Assembly: GCF_005116655.2 (NCBI RefSeq)
Contig: NZ_CP050698.1
Location: 450,001-514,000, forward strand
DNA from: Desulfosediminicola flagellatus
GTDB taxonomy: Bacteria; Desulfobacterota; Desulfobulbia; Desulfobulbales; Desulfocapsaceae
DNA: 64,000 nucleotides
Direction of reading: 5' to 3'
Of the stretch, positions 7,765 to 16,407 are shown in pieces (the first letter of the stretch is position 1; the number at the start of each line of letters is the position of its first letter). The position numbers were made by a program, and so were the translations under genes. The notes under the pieces were generated by a model, which was not told where the DNA came from, ran no database searches, and saw only the letters and a list, made by a program, of their open reading frames with translations.

Positions 7765-8511
7765 TTATTTTTCCTGGCCCCTCCCCTGGTAACAGAGAAA
7801 CTGCCTGCAGATGCCACGTATGATTTTTGAATCTTTAGAAGTTATGCGGATTCTGCTCAAAAACTGTCTGATGTTGGTCATCCAGTATGTATGACTTTTT
7901 TCTTGTAGAAAATCAATACGTAATAACGTTTCTTCTAGATAGTCGTACATTCCTTCTAGTTCATATGACGAGGCGATTTTCGGATTAGGTTCGATGGCCC
8001 TGGGTGCATGCACTATATTATAATACAATTCATAGCAGTGAATAGCCACGGCCTGGGCAAGATTAAGTGAAGAAAAATCGGCTGTAGGGATGGATGAAGT
8101 GTAGTTGCAGTATTTGAGCTCGTCATTTGTCAATCCCCGGTCTTCAGGCCCGAATATAATGGCGAGCTGGTTGTTGGGTAGATCGGGAATGATGGTTTCA
8201 ATTATTTCTCTAGGCGTTCTTTCAATGGTTCGTTTTTTTCCTGTACGTGCGGTCGTTCCCACTATTACAGAAAACGGTTTGAGTGCTTCCTCGAGATTAT
8301 CATGGATTTCCATGTTGTCGAGGAGATGAGCTGCTTTGTGAGTTGCCATTTTGGCCATGGCAGCCCTGTCGGGCATGATTTCATGAACCAGAATCAATCG
8401 TTTTATTCCCATGTTAAAAGCAACACGGGCTGTGGAGCCGATGTTCTCGGCAAATTTAGGACGTACCAGAACTATAGCAACCTGGGAGAGTAATAATTGA
8501 TCGGGATACAT
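7765..8511 (-). CDS. trmJ: tRNA (cytidine/uridine-32-2'-O)-methyltransferase TrmJ
   Basis: SPOUT-class methyltransferase that uses S-adenosylmethionine to 2'-O-methylate position 32 in the tRNA anticodon loop. The N-terminus VAIVLVRPKFAENIGSTARV and the C-terminal knot segments IIFGPEDRGLTNDEL and PTADFSSLNLAQAVAI are diagnostic of the TrmH/TrmJ family. The 248-aa length matches TrmJ. The C-terminal helical extension (about residues 175-245) is the TrmJ dimer/tRNA tail. No strong ribosome-binding site precedes ATG 8511. Confidence 0.9.
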   Translation of the reverse strand: MYPDQLLLSQVAIVLVRPKFAENIGSTARVAFNMGIKRLILVHEIMPDRAAMAKMATHKAAHLLDNMEIHDNLEEALKPFSVIVGTTARTGKKRTIERTPREIIETIIPDLPNNQLAIIFGPEDRGLTNDELKYCNYTSSIPTADFSSLNLAQAVAIHCYELYYNIVHAPRAIEPNPKIASSYELEGMYDYLEETLLRIDFLQEKSHTYWMTNIRQFLSRIRITSKDSKIIRGICRQFLCYQGRGQEK

Positions 8512-8582
8512 TGTAAGAAAAAGAGGATATGTAAAATAAGATCTGAAAGAGGGGGAGGTGTATTTCGCCCTGTAAATACAAA

Positions 8583-8619
8583 ACAGGGACCTGCTCCATT
8601 AAATGGAACAGGTCCCTGT
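8583..8619 (-). terminator. terminator hairpin after the membrane coiled-coil gene
   Basis: ACAGGGACCTG (8583-8593) pairs perfectly with CAGGTCCCTGT (8609-8619). After one mismatch the stem continues through TCCAT/ATGGA. On the minus strand it is followed by a U-rich stretch, so it ends the transcript of the gene at 8663-9178 before trmJ. Confidence 0.8.
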
Positions 8620-8662
8620 GAAATCAAAACAACTGTTTGTCGGGAGTATTACCCGGTCAGTG

Positions 8663-9178
8663 TTAGTTTTTCTTCTGATTGGTATCCATGGTAATTTTGC
8701 TGATTTTCTCGTACTCTTCTACCTGCTTGTCGGCTGAAGTAGGCATAAGTCTCTTAAGAAGTGGCATAACTCCACTCTCAGACTTTTCAAAGAGATTCTC
8801 TGCCTCTTTGAGGGTAACCTGCCAAGCCGGAGCAAAGCCTGGTGCTTTCTCAAACATTATGTCCAGAGCGGTCTGGTAGATGTAAAACTGACGTATTTCT
8901 TTGCGACCAGGCTTCTGGTTCAGGGACTGGACAGTGATTCGCAGATTGTCGCGTTCCTGCTTAAGCCGGTTGAGTTCAGTTTTACGTCGCTCGTTATCTG
9001 ATGAATCGATTTCAAGCTTGGTGTGCAGGTGTGATCTGAGTCGATCAACCTCTTTACTCAGTTCGCGTCTTCTGAGCAGTCCTCTGAGATAAATAATAAT
9101 ACAAACCACAAGGCCAATTGCAAGACCTCTAAGAAACGGGTTTCCGAGAAGAGTTGTCAAAGATTCGGTTCCTTCCAT
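8663..9178 (-). CDS. conserved hypothetical membrane-anchored coiled-coil protein (171 aa)
   Basis: I do not recognise a named family. One N-terminal transmembrane helix (about residues 12-32, LRGLAIGLVVCIIIYLRG) is followed by a basic stretch and a heptad-rich coiled coil (about residues 38-88, rich in E, K, R and L). A soluble helical C-terminal domain ends in a lysine-rich tail. GGAGGG stands before ATG 9178. It has its own terminator downstream. A topology with the C-terminal part in the cytoplasm is likely from the positive residues after the helix. A scaffold or cell-envelope role is possible, but nothing in the sequence proves it. Confidence 0.75.
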   Translation of the reverse strand: MEGTESLTTLLGNPFLRGLAIGLVVCIIIYLRGLLRRRELSKEVDRLRSHLHTKLEIDSSDNERRKTELNRLKQERDNLRITVQSLNQKPGRKEIRQFYIYQTALDIMFEKAPGFAPAWQVTLKEAENLFEKSESGVMPLLKRLMPTSADKQVEEYEKISKITMDTNQKKN

Positions 9179-9364
9179 ATGGTACTCCCTCCTGAGCGAG
9201 TAGGACGTTAGGTAAGTCTTTATAACTGATTATTGATTAAAAATTCCGGATTTAACATTCTTCAAATAATTAATTCGAAAAGTGCTCGCAAGTCAAGCTG
9301 CAAAAGCACCATTAATAAAAAACCCTAACATTTCACTGGTAGGAGATACTTATGGAAATATCTG

Positions 9365-11572
9365 TTATTGCATTAAAGATGGTTTGAAATTCACCCTGTT
9401 TTTATTTTTATCAATATCTGTCGCAATAACAGTAATCCTGTCACCAAGCTGATATATATTTCTGCTTATTTCACCGATAAGCCTATGATGCTTGCCATCG
9501 TAGAGATAATAGTCGTCGGTAAGCTGTTCGGCGAGGATTGATCCACTGATAAACAGATCGTCCAGTTCAACAAAAAATGCAAATTCTGTGACCCCTGATA
9601 TTATCGCACTAAATGACTCTCCCAAATGCTTTTCCATGTAAATAATTTTTAGGCGGTCATTCATTTCACGTTCAGAATTTACAGCGGTTCGCTCCCTCGT
9701 TGACAAAAAGATACCTGCGGCCTCAAGGTTCTGACTTTCAATGTTATCAGTATCCGTTTGCTTTTTTGTCAGGAGAAACCGGCAGAGTTCACGGTGAACC
9801 ATCAGGTCTGGATATCGGCGGATTGGAGAAGTGAAGTGGGTGTAGTCAGTGGCCGCCAGTGCAAAATGTCCTTTATTGTCATGTGAGTAGCGAGCCTGTT
9901 GCATGGTGCGCAGGAGGAGGTTGTTGACAATATACTCTTTTGGTGTGCCTTTACATGCTTCAAGTACTTTGCCAAACCACTGCGGATTATTTTCCGGAGG
10001 AGGAAGGTGGAGGTCCAGTGTTTTTGCAAAATGACTGAATTCGACTACTTTTTCAAAATCAGGAAGTTCATGGATGCGATAGAGGCTGTTTCTATGGTTC
10101 CGTGTGAATGTTTCTGCGACAGCTTCATTTGCTGCAAGCATAAACTCTTCAATAAGCTGATGGGCGAAATTGCGTTCGGCTTTTTTTATCGATGCTATTT
10201 TGCCTTCGTGGTCTAGGGAAATTTCAGGCTCAGGAATAGAAAAGCCTATTGATCCTCGGTCTGTTCGATATCGCTGTAGAAGGGTTGCAAGCTCTGAAGC
10301 GTTCCCAAGCATTTCAAGAAATGGCGTATGTTGTGAAATTACCGCTGGATCTTTATCTATAAGGATTTGTCTCACTGTGGTGTAAGTAAACCTTTTATGA
10401 CTTCTGATGATTGAGCGGCAGAACCGTTTACCGATACGATTACCTCTATTATCGAAATCAATAACTGCAGTTACTGCTAGTCGATCCTGGTCAGGAATCA
10501 GACTGCAGAGGTTGTTTGATAGCTTTTCAGGCAGCATCGGAATGACACGGCCGGGGAAATAGATTGAAGTACCACGCTGGTATGCATCTTTATCTATGGC
10601 GGAACCGGGTTTGACAAAATAGGAAACGTCGGCGATGGATACATAGAGTCGATAGCCGGTATCCGTTCTCAGAACGCAGACAGCGTCATCGAAATCTTTG
10701 GCAGTCTCTCCATCAATTGTTACCAGCTGAATGTCGCGTAAGTCTTCCCTTGCCTCATCTGTCGGGATAGTGTCAGAAAGCTTTTCAGCTTCCGCCACAG
10801 TTGCATCGCTGAACTGATGAGGTAGCTGGAATTTCTCAGTGACAAGGCGCATTTGAACATCAATATGTTCAGGTGGGCCCAGTATTTCTGTAATTGAACC
10901 GGCCACTGTTCGTGACGGTTGATCTGGCGGTGTTATTTTCGCTATGACCGCCATACCGTTTTCAATGTCTGGGCAGGTTTGAGGATCGATTCTGATAATA
11001 AACGGGTATCGTGTATCTTCTGGGAATACAAAAGCACCTTTCTTATCGCGAGTGAAAAATCCCGCAATAGTTTCAGGGCCACGTTCTATTACGTCTAGGA
11101 TTGCACCTTCCGCTTTACCGTTTTTGGCTACATTGACAACCCTGATTAGCACAGTGTCACCATGCATTGCTTTACTAATTCTATTGGCTGGAATATGAAC
11201 ATCACGATCGAGATCAGGAGAAGAGCCATGTTTTTTTGTGATGCTGACAAATCCAAATCCCTTAGGATGTTGATGGAGAGTTCCACTATATAGTTGCGCT
11301 GCTGACCCTATTTGGTAATGTTTCTTTCCCGGTTTAATAATTGCCTTACTTTGGAACAGGTATGCTATTGCGAGTTTTAAATCTTTACTGATGGTGCGCT
11401 TACCTGTTACAGCAGTGGCGATATCAGTCAAGGAGGCAGGGGAATCGCAGCCGAATAGAAAATGAAGGACACTGTTTTCAATTGCCTGGAGTGCAAAGTT
11501 TTTGTGAGTGCGTTTTTTATCTTTCGCACCGAAGGGGGGCTTTCCTCTGCGTTTCAATCTTTTTTGACTCAT
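9365..11572 (-). CDS. rnr: ribonuclease R (735 aa)
   Basis: Processive 3'-5' exoribonuclease of the RNase II/R family, degrading structured RNA. An N-terminal winged-helix segment and cold-shock domains (GTLHQHPKGFGFVSI) precede the RNB catalytic domain (about residues 255-590). The RNB metal-binding Asp cluster is in VTIDGETAKDFDDAVCV, and YTHFTSPIRRYPDLMVHR is the classical signature. An S1 domain at the C-terminus (about 640-720) has the pattern AIISGVTEFAFFVEL. The basic extreme N-terminus (SQKRLKRRGKPP) is typical of RNase R rather than RNase II. No good Shine-Dalgarno lies close to ATG 11572; a purine-rich GGAGGGGG is about 19 bases upstream. Confidence 0.95.
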   Translation of the reverse strand: MSQKRLKRRGKPPFGAKDKKRTHKNFALQAIENSVLHFLFGCDSPASLTDIATAVTGKRTISKDLKLAIAYLFQSKAIIKPGKKHYQIGSAAQLYSGTLHQHPKGFGFVSITKKHGSSPDLDRDVHIPANRISKAMHGDTVLIRVVNVAKNGKAEGAILDVIERGPETIAGFFTRDKKGAFVFPEDTRYPFIIRIDPQTCPDIENGMAVIAKITPPDQPSRTVAGSITEILGPPEHIDVQMRLVTEKFQLPHQFSDATVAEAEKLSDTIPTDEAREDLRDIQLVTIDGETAKDFDDAVCVLRTDTGYRLYVSIADVSYFVKPGSAIDKDAYQRGTSIYFPGRVIPMLPEKLSNNLCSLIPDQDRLAVTAVIDFDNRGNRIGKRFCRSIIRSHKRFTYTTVRQILIDKDPAVISQHTPFLEMLGNASELATLLQRYRTDRGSIGFSIPEPEISLDHEGKIASIKKAERNFAHQLIEEFMLAANEAVAETFTRNHRNSLYRIHELPDFEKVVEFSHFAKTLDLHLPPPENNPQWFGKVLEACKGTPKEYIVNNLLLRTMQQARYSHDNKGHFALAATDYTHFTSPIRRYPDLMVHRELCRFLLTKKQTDTDNIESQNLEAAGIFLSTRERTAVNSEREMNDRLKIIYMEKHLGESFSAIISGVTEFAFFVELDDLFISGSILAEQLTDDYYLYDGKHHRLIGEISRNIYQLGDRITVIATDIDKNKNRVNFKPSLMQ

Positions 11573-11724
11573 AAATTCGTATTTTTTATTTCCCCCTCCA
11601 AGGGGAATTCTGTTATTCTGAGACGTAGTTGTCGTGTTTTTTTAATTTTATTCAGTGTATCACTGAGTTGCCAGCAGATAAAGATTTTTAAACACCTTGT
11701 GATCCGTGGCTAAATGGCTTCGGT

Positions 11725-11745
11725 TGGCTACCGACTTTGTAGCCA
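11725..11745 (+). promoter_or_regulatory. hairpin just upstream of the RSH ribosome-binding site
   Basis: TGGCTAC (11725-11731) pairs perfectly with GTAGCCA (11739-11745) around a 7-base loop. It ends 3 bases before the AGGAG of the RSH gene, so it could tune translation. It could also be chance. Confidence 0.4.
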
Positions 11746-11756
11746 GATAGGAGAGT

Positions 11757-13862
11757 ATGCGACGTATTCCTTTTGCTATAGATGATTATCGTCAACAGAT
11801 GCGAGCGCTTCTGGGAGATTCTCCCGGGCAGTCTGTGTTCTGGGATGCTCTGGATTTTGCCATCGAAGCACATATCGATCAATGGCGTAAGTCAGGTGAT
11901 GCGTATATTCTTCACCCCTGTTCAGTTGCCAAAATTCTTGTTGAAGAAATGGATATTGCACACCCGGAAATCCTGGCAGCTGCTCTTTTACATGATACGG
12001 TTGAGGATGTTGAGGAGATAACCGCCGAGGTGGTGGGGAACAGGTTCGGTGCTTATGTCCAGGCAATTGTTGAGGGTTGCACAAAGGTTACGCACGTTTC
12101 AGGCAGCAAGCAACATAATTCACAGAAAACTCACAGAAAAATCTTTTCAGGTGCTGCACTCAGGCCAGAAGTTATGTTGGTTAAACTTGCCGATAGAATG
12201 CATAACTTGCGCACCCTTCAGGCTTTACCAAGAAAAAAACGACAAAGGATTGCTGACGAAACCATTGATATCTATGCGCCTCTGGCCACGGTTTTTGGTT
12301 TGTTTCATTTGAAACGGCAGATGTATAACCTGGCTCTGCTGTTCAAATACCCGAAGCAGGGAGCAAAACTTAACAGCCAGATCCGACAGCTGAATCGTTC
12401 GCCGGTTGGGCTGGAAATTGTTCAGGCCCTGCGCCAGGAAACCAAGGCACATGGGTTGGCTGCAGAAGTTGTTATGCGTACTAAGGAACTCTGGGCGTAT
12501 TATGATGTGACCAACAGATTATTGCTCAAACATATCGAAACTCCTATGGAGATTTTGATTGTCGTTAATGACCGTCACTCCTGTTACAGGGCGCTTGGCG
12601 TTGTAAATCAGACATTCAGACCAATCCCACGGACTATGCGGGACTTTATCGCAAACCCGAAGCCCACAGGATATCAGGGCTTGCATGCAAGGGCTATCAT
12701 AAAAGGGCAACGATTCCTGTTTAAGATCAGAACCCATGAGATGGCACGAAAAGCCCAAAGGGGACTTTTTAGAAACTGGACATCAAAAACTGGAAAACAA
12801 GGGCGGTTTGTTCAGGAAATTCAGGAAATGTTTGATGTGCTGAGTTCTGATGAATCATTTTCCTATAGAGATGTTATCGCTGCCAGTGGAATTAAAGAGA
12901 TCTATACATATACTCCACAGGGTGACTTGATCTGTCTGCCATTTAAGTCGACTGTGCTTGATTTTGCGTTCAGGGTACATACTGAAATCGGCCGAACCTG
13001 CCTGGGGGCTATGATTCGAAATACCCGGGTAACTCCAGATCATGTTCTGACTGATGGCGCGATGGTCAGAATTATTCGCAATAAGGAGCCGGTTCGTTTT
13101 GAACAGCATATGATGAATATGTGCAAAACACCGCGCGCGCGGGCTGAGTTGGCAAAGAGTTTCAGGATACGGCGCAGAAAAGTAACGTGTCGAGTCGGTG
13201 AGTCCCTCATGAGGCAGGAGATGTTGCGGTATGGTTTTCCATTCCATGTGTTAGAAGGCGATGGGCTGAAGAAAATATTAACGATGTTTCGAGTTGAAAG
13301 CCTTGATGATTTCTATGGCAGAATTGGAGAAGGGCGTTTGAGGCTGTATGATATTATGAGCAGGATTAAATCCGACATGTTTGATGGAAAATCCCCGCTC
13401 TTTACTCCGACAGGTGCCTTCAATAAAGTAGAGCTAACAACGCTTGACCCTGTTTGTGTGAAACTGTCTTCCTGCTGTAAACCAAATCCGACTGCAAAAG
13501 ATAATTGTGCGCTGCTTACTGAAAAAGGTTTTTCTGTTCATCACAAGAAATGTTCACGGCTTGAACATATAAAGTTTCGTCGTGAGGATGCGGTAAATAT
13601 TATCTGGAGATTGCGAACAACAACTGTTCGTAAGCAGCAGGAACTTCATGTTTTGCGAGCATCACGTGCGGATGTGATGAGAGCACTCGGTGAGGCTCCT
13701 GAAGATATGGAAGTGGCTCATTTACAACTTTTATCTCGGTATTCCACCCTGGAGCCGGCCTGGCTACTGAGTTTTAATGTCCCTAATCTTTATGCGCTCC
13801 AGAAAGTACTCAGACATTTTGATAAATCAAATATTCCGTATGAGTACTACCTGGACTGCTAA
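11757..13862 (+). CDS. RelA/SpoT homologue with intact hydrolase and degenerate synthetase domain (701 aa)
   Basis: Domain order is that of long RSH proteins. The HD hydrolase (about residues 20-190) keeps its metal-site residues: YILHP, ALLHDTVEDV and VKLADRMHNLRTL. The synthetase-like region (about 215-345), the TGS domain (about 385-450, EIYTYTPQGDLICLP), a Cys-containing zinc-finger/RIS region (KLSSCCKPNP) and an ACT-like tail follow. The synthetase core is eroded: the Asp of the YDxxAxR motif is missing (METPMEILIVV-like region), the catalytic Glu of E-x-Q-I-R-T is replaced (FLFKIRT), and YQSLHT reads YQGLHA. The expected activity is (p)ppGpp hydrolysis without synthesis. A bifunctional Rel is presumably encoded elsewhere. 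ATG 11757 follows AGGAG. Confidence 0.85.
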   Translation: MRRIPFAIDDYRQQMRALLGDSPGQSVFWDALDFAIEAHIDQWRKSGDAYILHPCSVAKILVEEMDIAHPEILAAALLHDTVEDVEEITAEVVGNRFGAYVQAIVEGCTKVTHVSGSKQHNSQKTHRKIFSGAALRPEVMLVKLADRMHNLRTLQALPRKKRQRIADETIDIYAPLATVFGLFHLKRQMYNLALLFKYPKQGAKLNSQIRQLNRSPVGLEIVQALRQETKAHGLAAEVVMRTKELWAYYDVTNRLLLKHIETPMEILIVVNDRHSCYRALGVVNQTFRPIPRTMRDFIANPKPTGYQGLHARAIIKGQRFLFKIRTHEMARKAQRGLFRNWTSKTGKQGRFVQEIQEMFDVLSSDESFSYRDVIAASGIKEIYTYTPQGDLICLPFKSTVLDFAFRVHTEIGRTCLGAMIRNTRVTPDHVLTDGAMVRIIRNKEPVRFEQHMMNMCKTPRARAELAKSFRIRRRKVTCRVGESLMRQEMLRYGFPFHVLEGDGLKKILTMFRVESLDDFYGRIGEGRLRLYDIMSRIKSDMFDGKSPLFTPTGAFNKVELTTLDPVCVKLSSCCKPNPTAKDNCALLTEKGFSVHHKKCSRLEHIKFRREDAVNIIWRLRTTTVRKQQELHVLRASRADVMRALGEAPEDMEVAHLQLLSRYSTLEPAWLLSFNVPNLYALQKVLRHFDKSNIPYEYYLDC

Positions 13863-13888
13863 TTAACTCGATTTTAGGGTATTAGGCA

Positions 13889-14434
13889 CTACGGTGTTTC
13901 ATGCTCACTGCGAGTTATTTCGTCAGGTCGTTTACTGTATTTTTGTAAAACTGTGACGAGCATTTCAGGCAGGTCATTTCGCTGTCGTGAACTTCGGTGC
14001 AGCTGAGTAAGTGTTTTCTCAAGGGTGAGCTTTTCTCCAAGGGATATATGTCGCAATATCAATGAAATTAGACGGGTTATCGTTGTAAGATTAGAGATGC
14101 GTGATTGCAGGTGCTGATCACGGTCAAATGCTGTTGAAGCAAAAATCTCTACAGGCGCACCTTCCATCTCACTAATAGACACATACCAGCTGTTTTGATC
14201 TCTGTCCCGAGTCCGGTAACGAACAGCGTCCAGCACTTCTGGGAGCTCGCAGGGACTTGCGGGCTTATTGCTACCTGCGATTTTTTTAAGTCTGTCTATG
14301 CGATTCTGTTCGTTTATCAGGGCATCTGCAAGTTTGCTGCAATCCATACAAAGTTGCGTCTCGTTGTAATCCAATAATTTCTTTTTTTTCTCGCAACCTG
14401 GGCACTGTCCTGTTGTCTGCGGTTTTTTACTCAT
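13889..14434 (-). CDS. zinc-finger protein with TSCPD / class II ribonucleotide-reductase-like C-terminal domain (181 aa)
   Basis: The N-terminal part has two CxxC pairs (CPGCEKKK and LCMDCSKL), a likely zinc ribbon. The middle and C-terminus (RYRTRDRDQNSWYVSISEMEG, APVEIFAS, TITRLISLILRH) resemble the TSCPD segment of B12-dependent ribonucleotide reductases (YxTxxGxxYVTI, PFEVF, RLISLxLR). There is no reductase catalytic barrel, so it would be an accessory or regulatory piece; the match is by eye. The start at ATG 14434 overlaps the 3' end of aat by 8 bases (ATGAGTAA), indicating translational coupling. A longer frame starting at 14521 lies wholly inside aat and is not needed. Confidence 0.6.
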   Translation of the reverse strand: MSKKPQTTGQCPGCEKKKKLLDYNETQLCMDCSKLADALINEQNRIDRLKKIAGSNKPASPCELPEVLDAVRYRTRDRDQNSWYVSISEMEGAPVEIFASTAFDRDQHLQSRISNLTTITRLISLILRHISLGEKLTLEKTLTQLHRSSRQRNDLPEMLVTVLQKYSKRPDEITRSEHETP

Positions 14435-15110
14435 TATTCCACTTGCCATCCGGCTGGGTTGATTTGATATGTTTGGCCAACAATTGCTGGAATTGTTTTC
14501 CCGAAATTTCCTTGGCGCCAAAGCTAAGAAGATGCTGGGTAGTCATTTGGCAATCAATTAACTTTACACCTTTTTTACGCAAATGTTCAATAAGTGCGAC
14601 AAAAGCTATTTTAGACGCATCAGTTATTCTGGTAAACATTGACTCGCCGAAGAAAACATTGTCAAGACGGATTCCATAGAGCCCGCCGGCAAGTTTTGAA
14701 CCTTGCCAGCATTCTACACTATGGCAATATCCGAGTTCATGAAGTCGAAGATAGGCAGACTGCATGTTACTAAGAATCCAGGTTTGCTCACCCTTTTCTG
14801 TCCGATTGGTTGCACACTCCGAAATAACCTGATGGAAATCCTGGTCAAAAGTTATTTCAAACGGATGACGGCGTATTGTCCTCGCAAGTCTTTTGGTCAC
14901 GTGCAACTCATCAGTAAAGAGGACAAGGCGGGGAGATGTGAACCACCAAAGTAACGGATCACCTTCAGAGAACCATGGGAAAATACCATTCTGGTACGCT
15001 TTGACAAGGCGTTCCGGACGTAAGTCTCCACCAATCGCAAGCAATCCGGTATCTTCTGCAAGGTCTGGATGTGGGAAAACTATTTTATCTGTTAATTCAA
15101 AAACGGGCAT
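14427..15110 (-). CDS. aat: leucyl/phenylalanyl-tRNA-protein transferase
   Basis: Transfers Leu or Phe from aminoacyl-tRNA to N-terminal Arg or Lys of proteins, marking them for ClpS-ClpAP in the N-end rule pathway. The family signature is complete: FPHPDLAEDTGLLAIGGDL, YQNGIFPWFSEGDPLLWW, SPRLVLF, then CHSVECWQGSKLAGGLYGI and FFGESMFTR. The 227-aa length is normal. No clpS or clpA gene accompanies it; its downstream partner is the TSCPD-like gene. Confidence 0.95.
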   Translation of the reverse strand: MPVFELTDKIVFPHPDLAEDTGLLAIGGDLRPERLVKAYQNGIFPWFSEGDPLLWWFTSPRLVLFTDELHVTKRLARTIRRHPFEITFDQDFHQVISECATNRTEKGEQTWILSNMQSAYLRLHELGYCHSVECWQGSKLAGGLYGIRLDNVFFGESMFTRITDASKIAFVALIEHLRKKGVKLIDCQMTTQHLLSFGAKEISGKQFQQLLAKHIKSTQPDGKWNNE

Positions 15111-15179
15111 AAATGAAGGTAACCGTAGTTCAATATGATGTCAACAACGAGCAATTGGGTATCGGAAGGGAGATCATTA

Positions 15180-15905
15180 TCAGTGTTTATCTCGGAAATA
15201 AAAGAGTGACTCCGGAAAGAGCCAAAAAACAGGAAAAATTCGTACATAGGTTTTTCTGGGAAGGTGGTTATAAACAGCTGAACCCAAAATTGTTCCTACC
15301 AGCACTGATGGGCAACTCACTGTGAACATTTGAAGAACCGAAGGAGTTATTAGTCCGGTAAATGCATGAACTGTTACAGTAACAACCGAGTTGAAAATGA
15401 AAAACGCTGTTAAGGCGGCCTTGATCTGATCTTTGGACCAGTCATTGAGAGTTGTATATATTATAGTCGGTGGACCTCCTGTACTGAATGCTGAGCCGAT
15501 TGTGCCGGATGAAAACCCGGCAAGATATGCCCAATATGTTGCAAGTGGACGGCGACGAGGGCTGAAAGCCAGATTGTATAGACTATAGGTGATCAGTAAT
15601 GTCCCAAGGCAGATGCTCAGTATGTTGCTATTAACTTCGTGAAGTAGAGTTGATCCGACATAAATTCCAGGAATTGCAGAAAGGCAGAGTGGTAGGACTT
15701 TTCTGAAATCTATATGGGAGTTGAGTTTGGTTATCAAGTAACTGGTTATAGCTATGCTGTTTAGTACGCAGAGAGGAACGGCAGTTTTAACATCTATGAA
15801 TAAACAGAGTAAAGGCATTGCAATAAGAGCTGCGCCAAACCCTGTTAGTCCTTGTAGAAAACCACCTACAAGGAAAATACCCGCTATAAATAATAATGGG
15901 GACAT
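15180..15905 (-). CDS. TauE/SafE family anion permease, probable 3' frameshift
   Basis: A polytopic membrane protein of the TauE/SafE (DUF81) family, which exports sulfite, sulfonates or related organic anions. The N-terminal motif GFLQGLTGFGAALIAMPLL and the second-half GFSSGTIGSAFSTGGPPTIIY are the two inverted-repeat signatures. About seven to eight hydrophobic segments are seen. The last hydrophobic helix is lost: after KTYVRIF the frame reads an unlikely polar tail. Adding one base to the T6 run (15224-15229 on the plus strand) restores FLALSGVTLLFPR and a stop at 15189-15187. This is either a real indel or a sequencing error. Substrate is unknown; sulfite is attractive in a sulfate reducer. 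Confidence 0.8.
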   Translation of the reverse strand: MSPLLFIAGIFLVGGFLQGLTGFGAALIAMPLLCLFIDVKTAVPLCVLNSIAITSYLITKLNSHIDFRKVLPLCLSAIPGIYVGSTLLHEVNSNILSICLGTLLITYSLYNLAFSPRRRPLATYWAYLAGFSSGTIGSAFSTGGPPTIIYTTLNDWSKDQIKAALTAFFIFNSVVTVTVHAFTGLITPSVLQMFTVSCPSVLVGTILGSAVYNHLPRKTYVRIFPVFWLFPESLFYFRDKH

Positions 15906-15907
15906 AG

Positions 15908-15934
15908 ATTAACCTGTTTATATAACCAGTTAAT
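15908..15934. promoter_or_regulatory. imperfect palindrome upstream of the TauE/SafE gene
   Basis: ATTAAC at 15908 and GTTAAT ending at 15934 flank an internal GTT/AAC pair, giving a 27-bp dyad directly in front of the permease start codon. The position suits a repressor operator. No matching known site is recognised. Confidence 0.3.
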
Positions 15935-16293
15935 TATCACCAAACCTGAGCTTGGCAAGATAGCAGTGACCTGTTCGGAGAATCGACTCAGGTTGGGATA
16001 ATGTTGAAAACTCCCCAATTTCATTCTGATAATGAAGGATTGTACTCTTGTATCTTCGGCACCCTTTCCTTCTCAAATGTATCACCTTACCTTGAAAGAT
16101 GAGGATTAGTGGTTATCAGATTAAACAATTTGAATTACCAACAGTTAATCGATACGTTTATACCCGGATCTTCTTCAGGGGAACAGCTAATTAACGTGTT
16201 ACTGTTGTAGTTGAACCATTATTAAACGAGTGGTAGGATTGGTGCCAATTTGGCTCTGGTCCAAAGTTGTGGTAAACAGTTTGTATTATTATT
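15935..16293. other. intergenic region with nothing recognised
   Basis: AT-rich spacer between the divergent TauE/SafE and DamX-like genes. I see no RNA gene, strong terminator or convincing promoter in it. It must contain the start signals for both flanking genes. Confidence 0.4.
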
Positions 16294-16407
16294 ATGAAAC
16301 GTCGAACACCAATGGATGACCAATTGCTTACAAAGTACAAATCTTTAGAGGGTTTGTGCATGGGAATAAATCAGGACAGTTTTGAGCGCAATATAAAAGA
16401 TGAATAG
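16294..16407 (+). CDS. possible 37-aa small ORF overlapping the DamX-like start
   Basis: The short frame begins MKRRTPMDDQLLTKY and ends at TAG 16405-16407, overlapping the ATG of the next gene by 8 bases (ATGAATAG). That arrangement suggests translational coupling. There is no clear ribosome-binding site before ATG 16294 and I recognise no family. The product would be charged and soluble. It could equally be chance. Confidence 0.3.
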   Translation: MKRRTPMDDQLLTKYKSLEGLCMGINQDSFERNIKDE

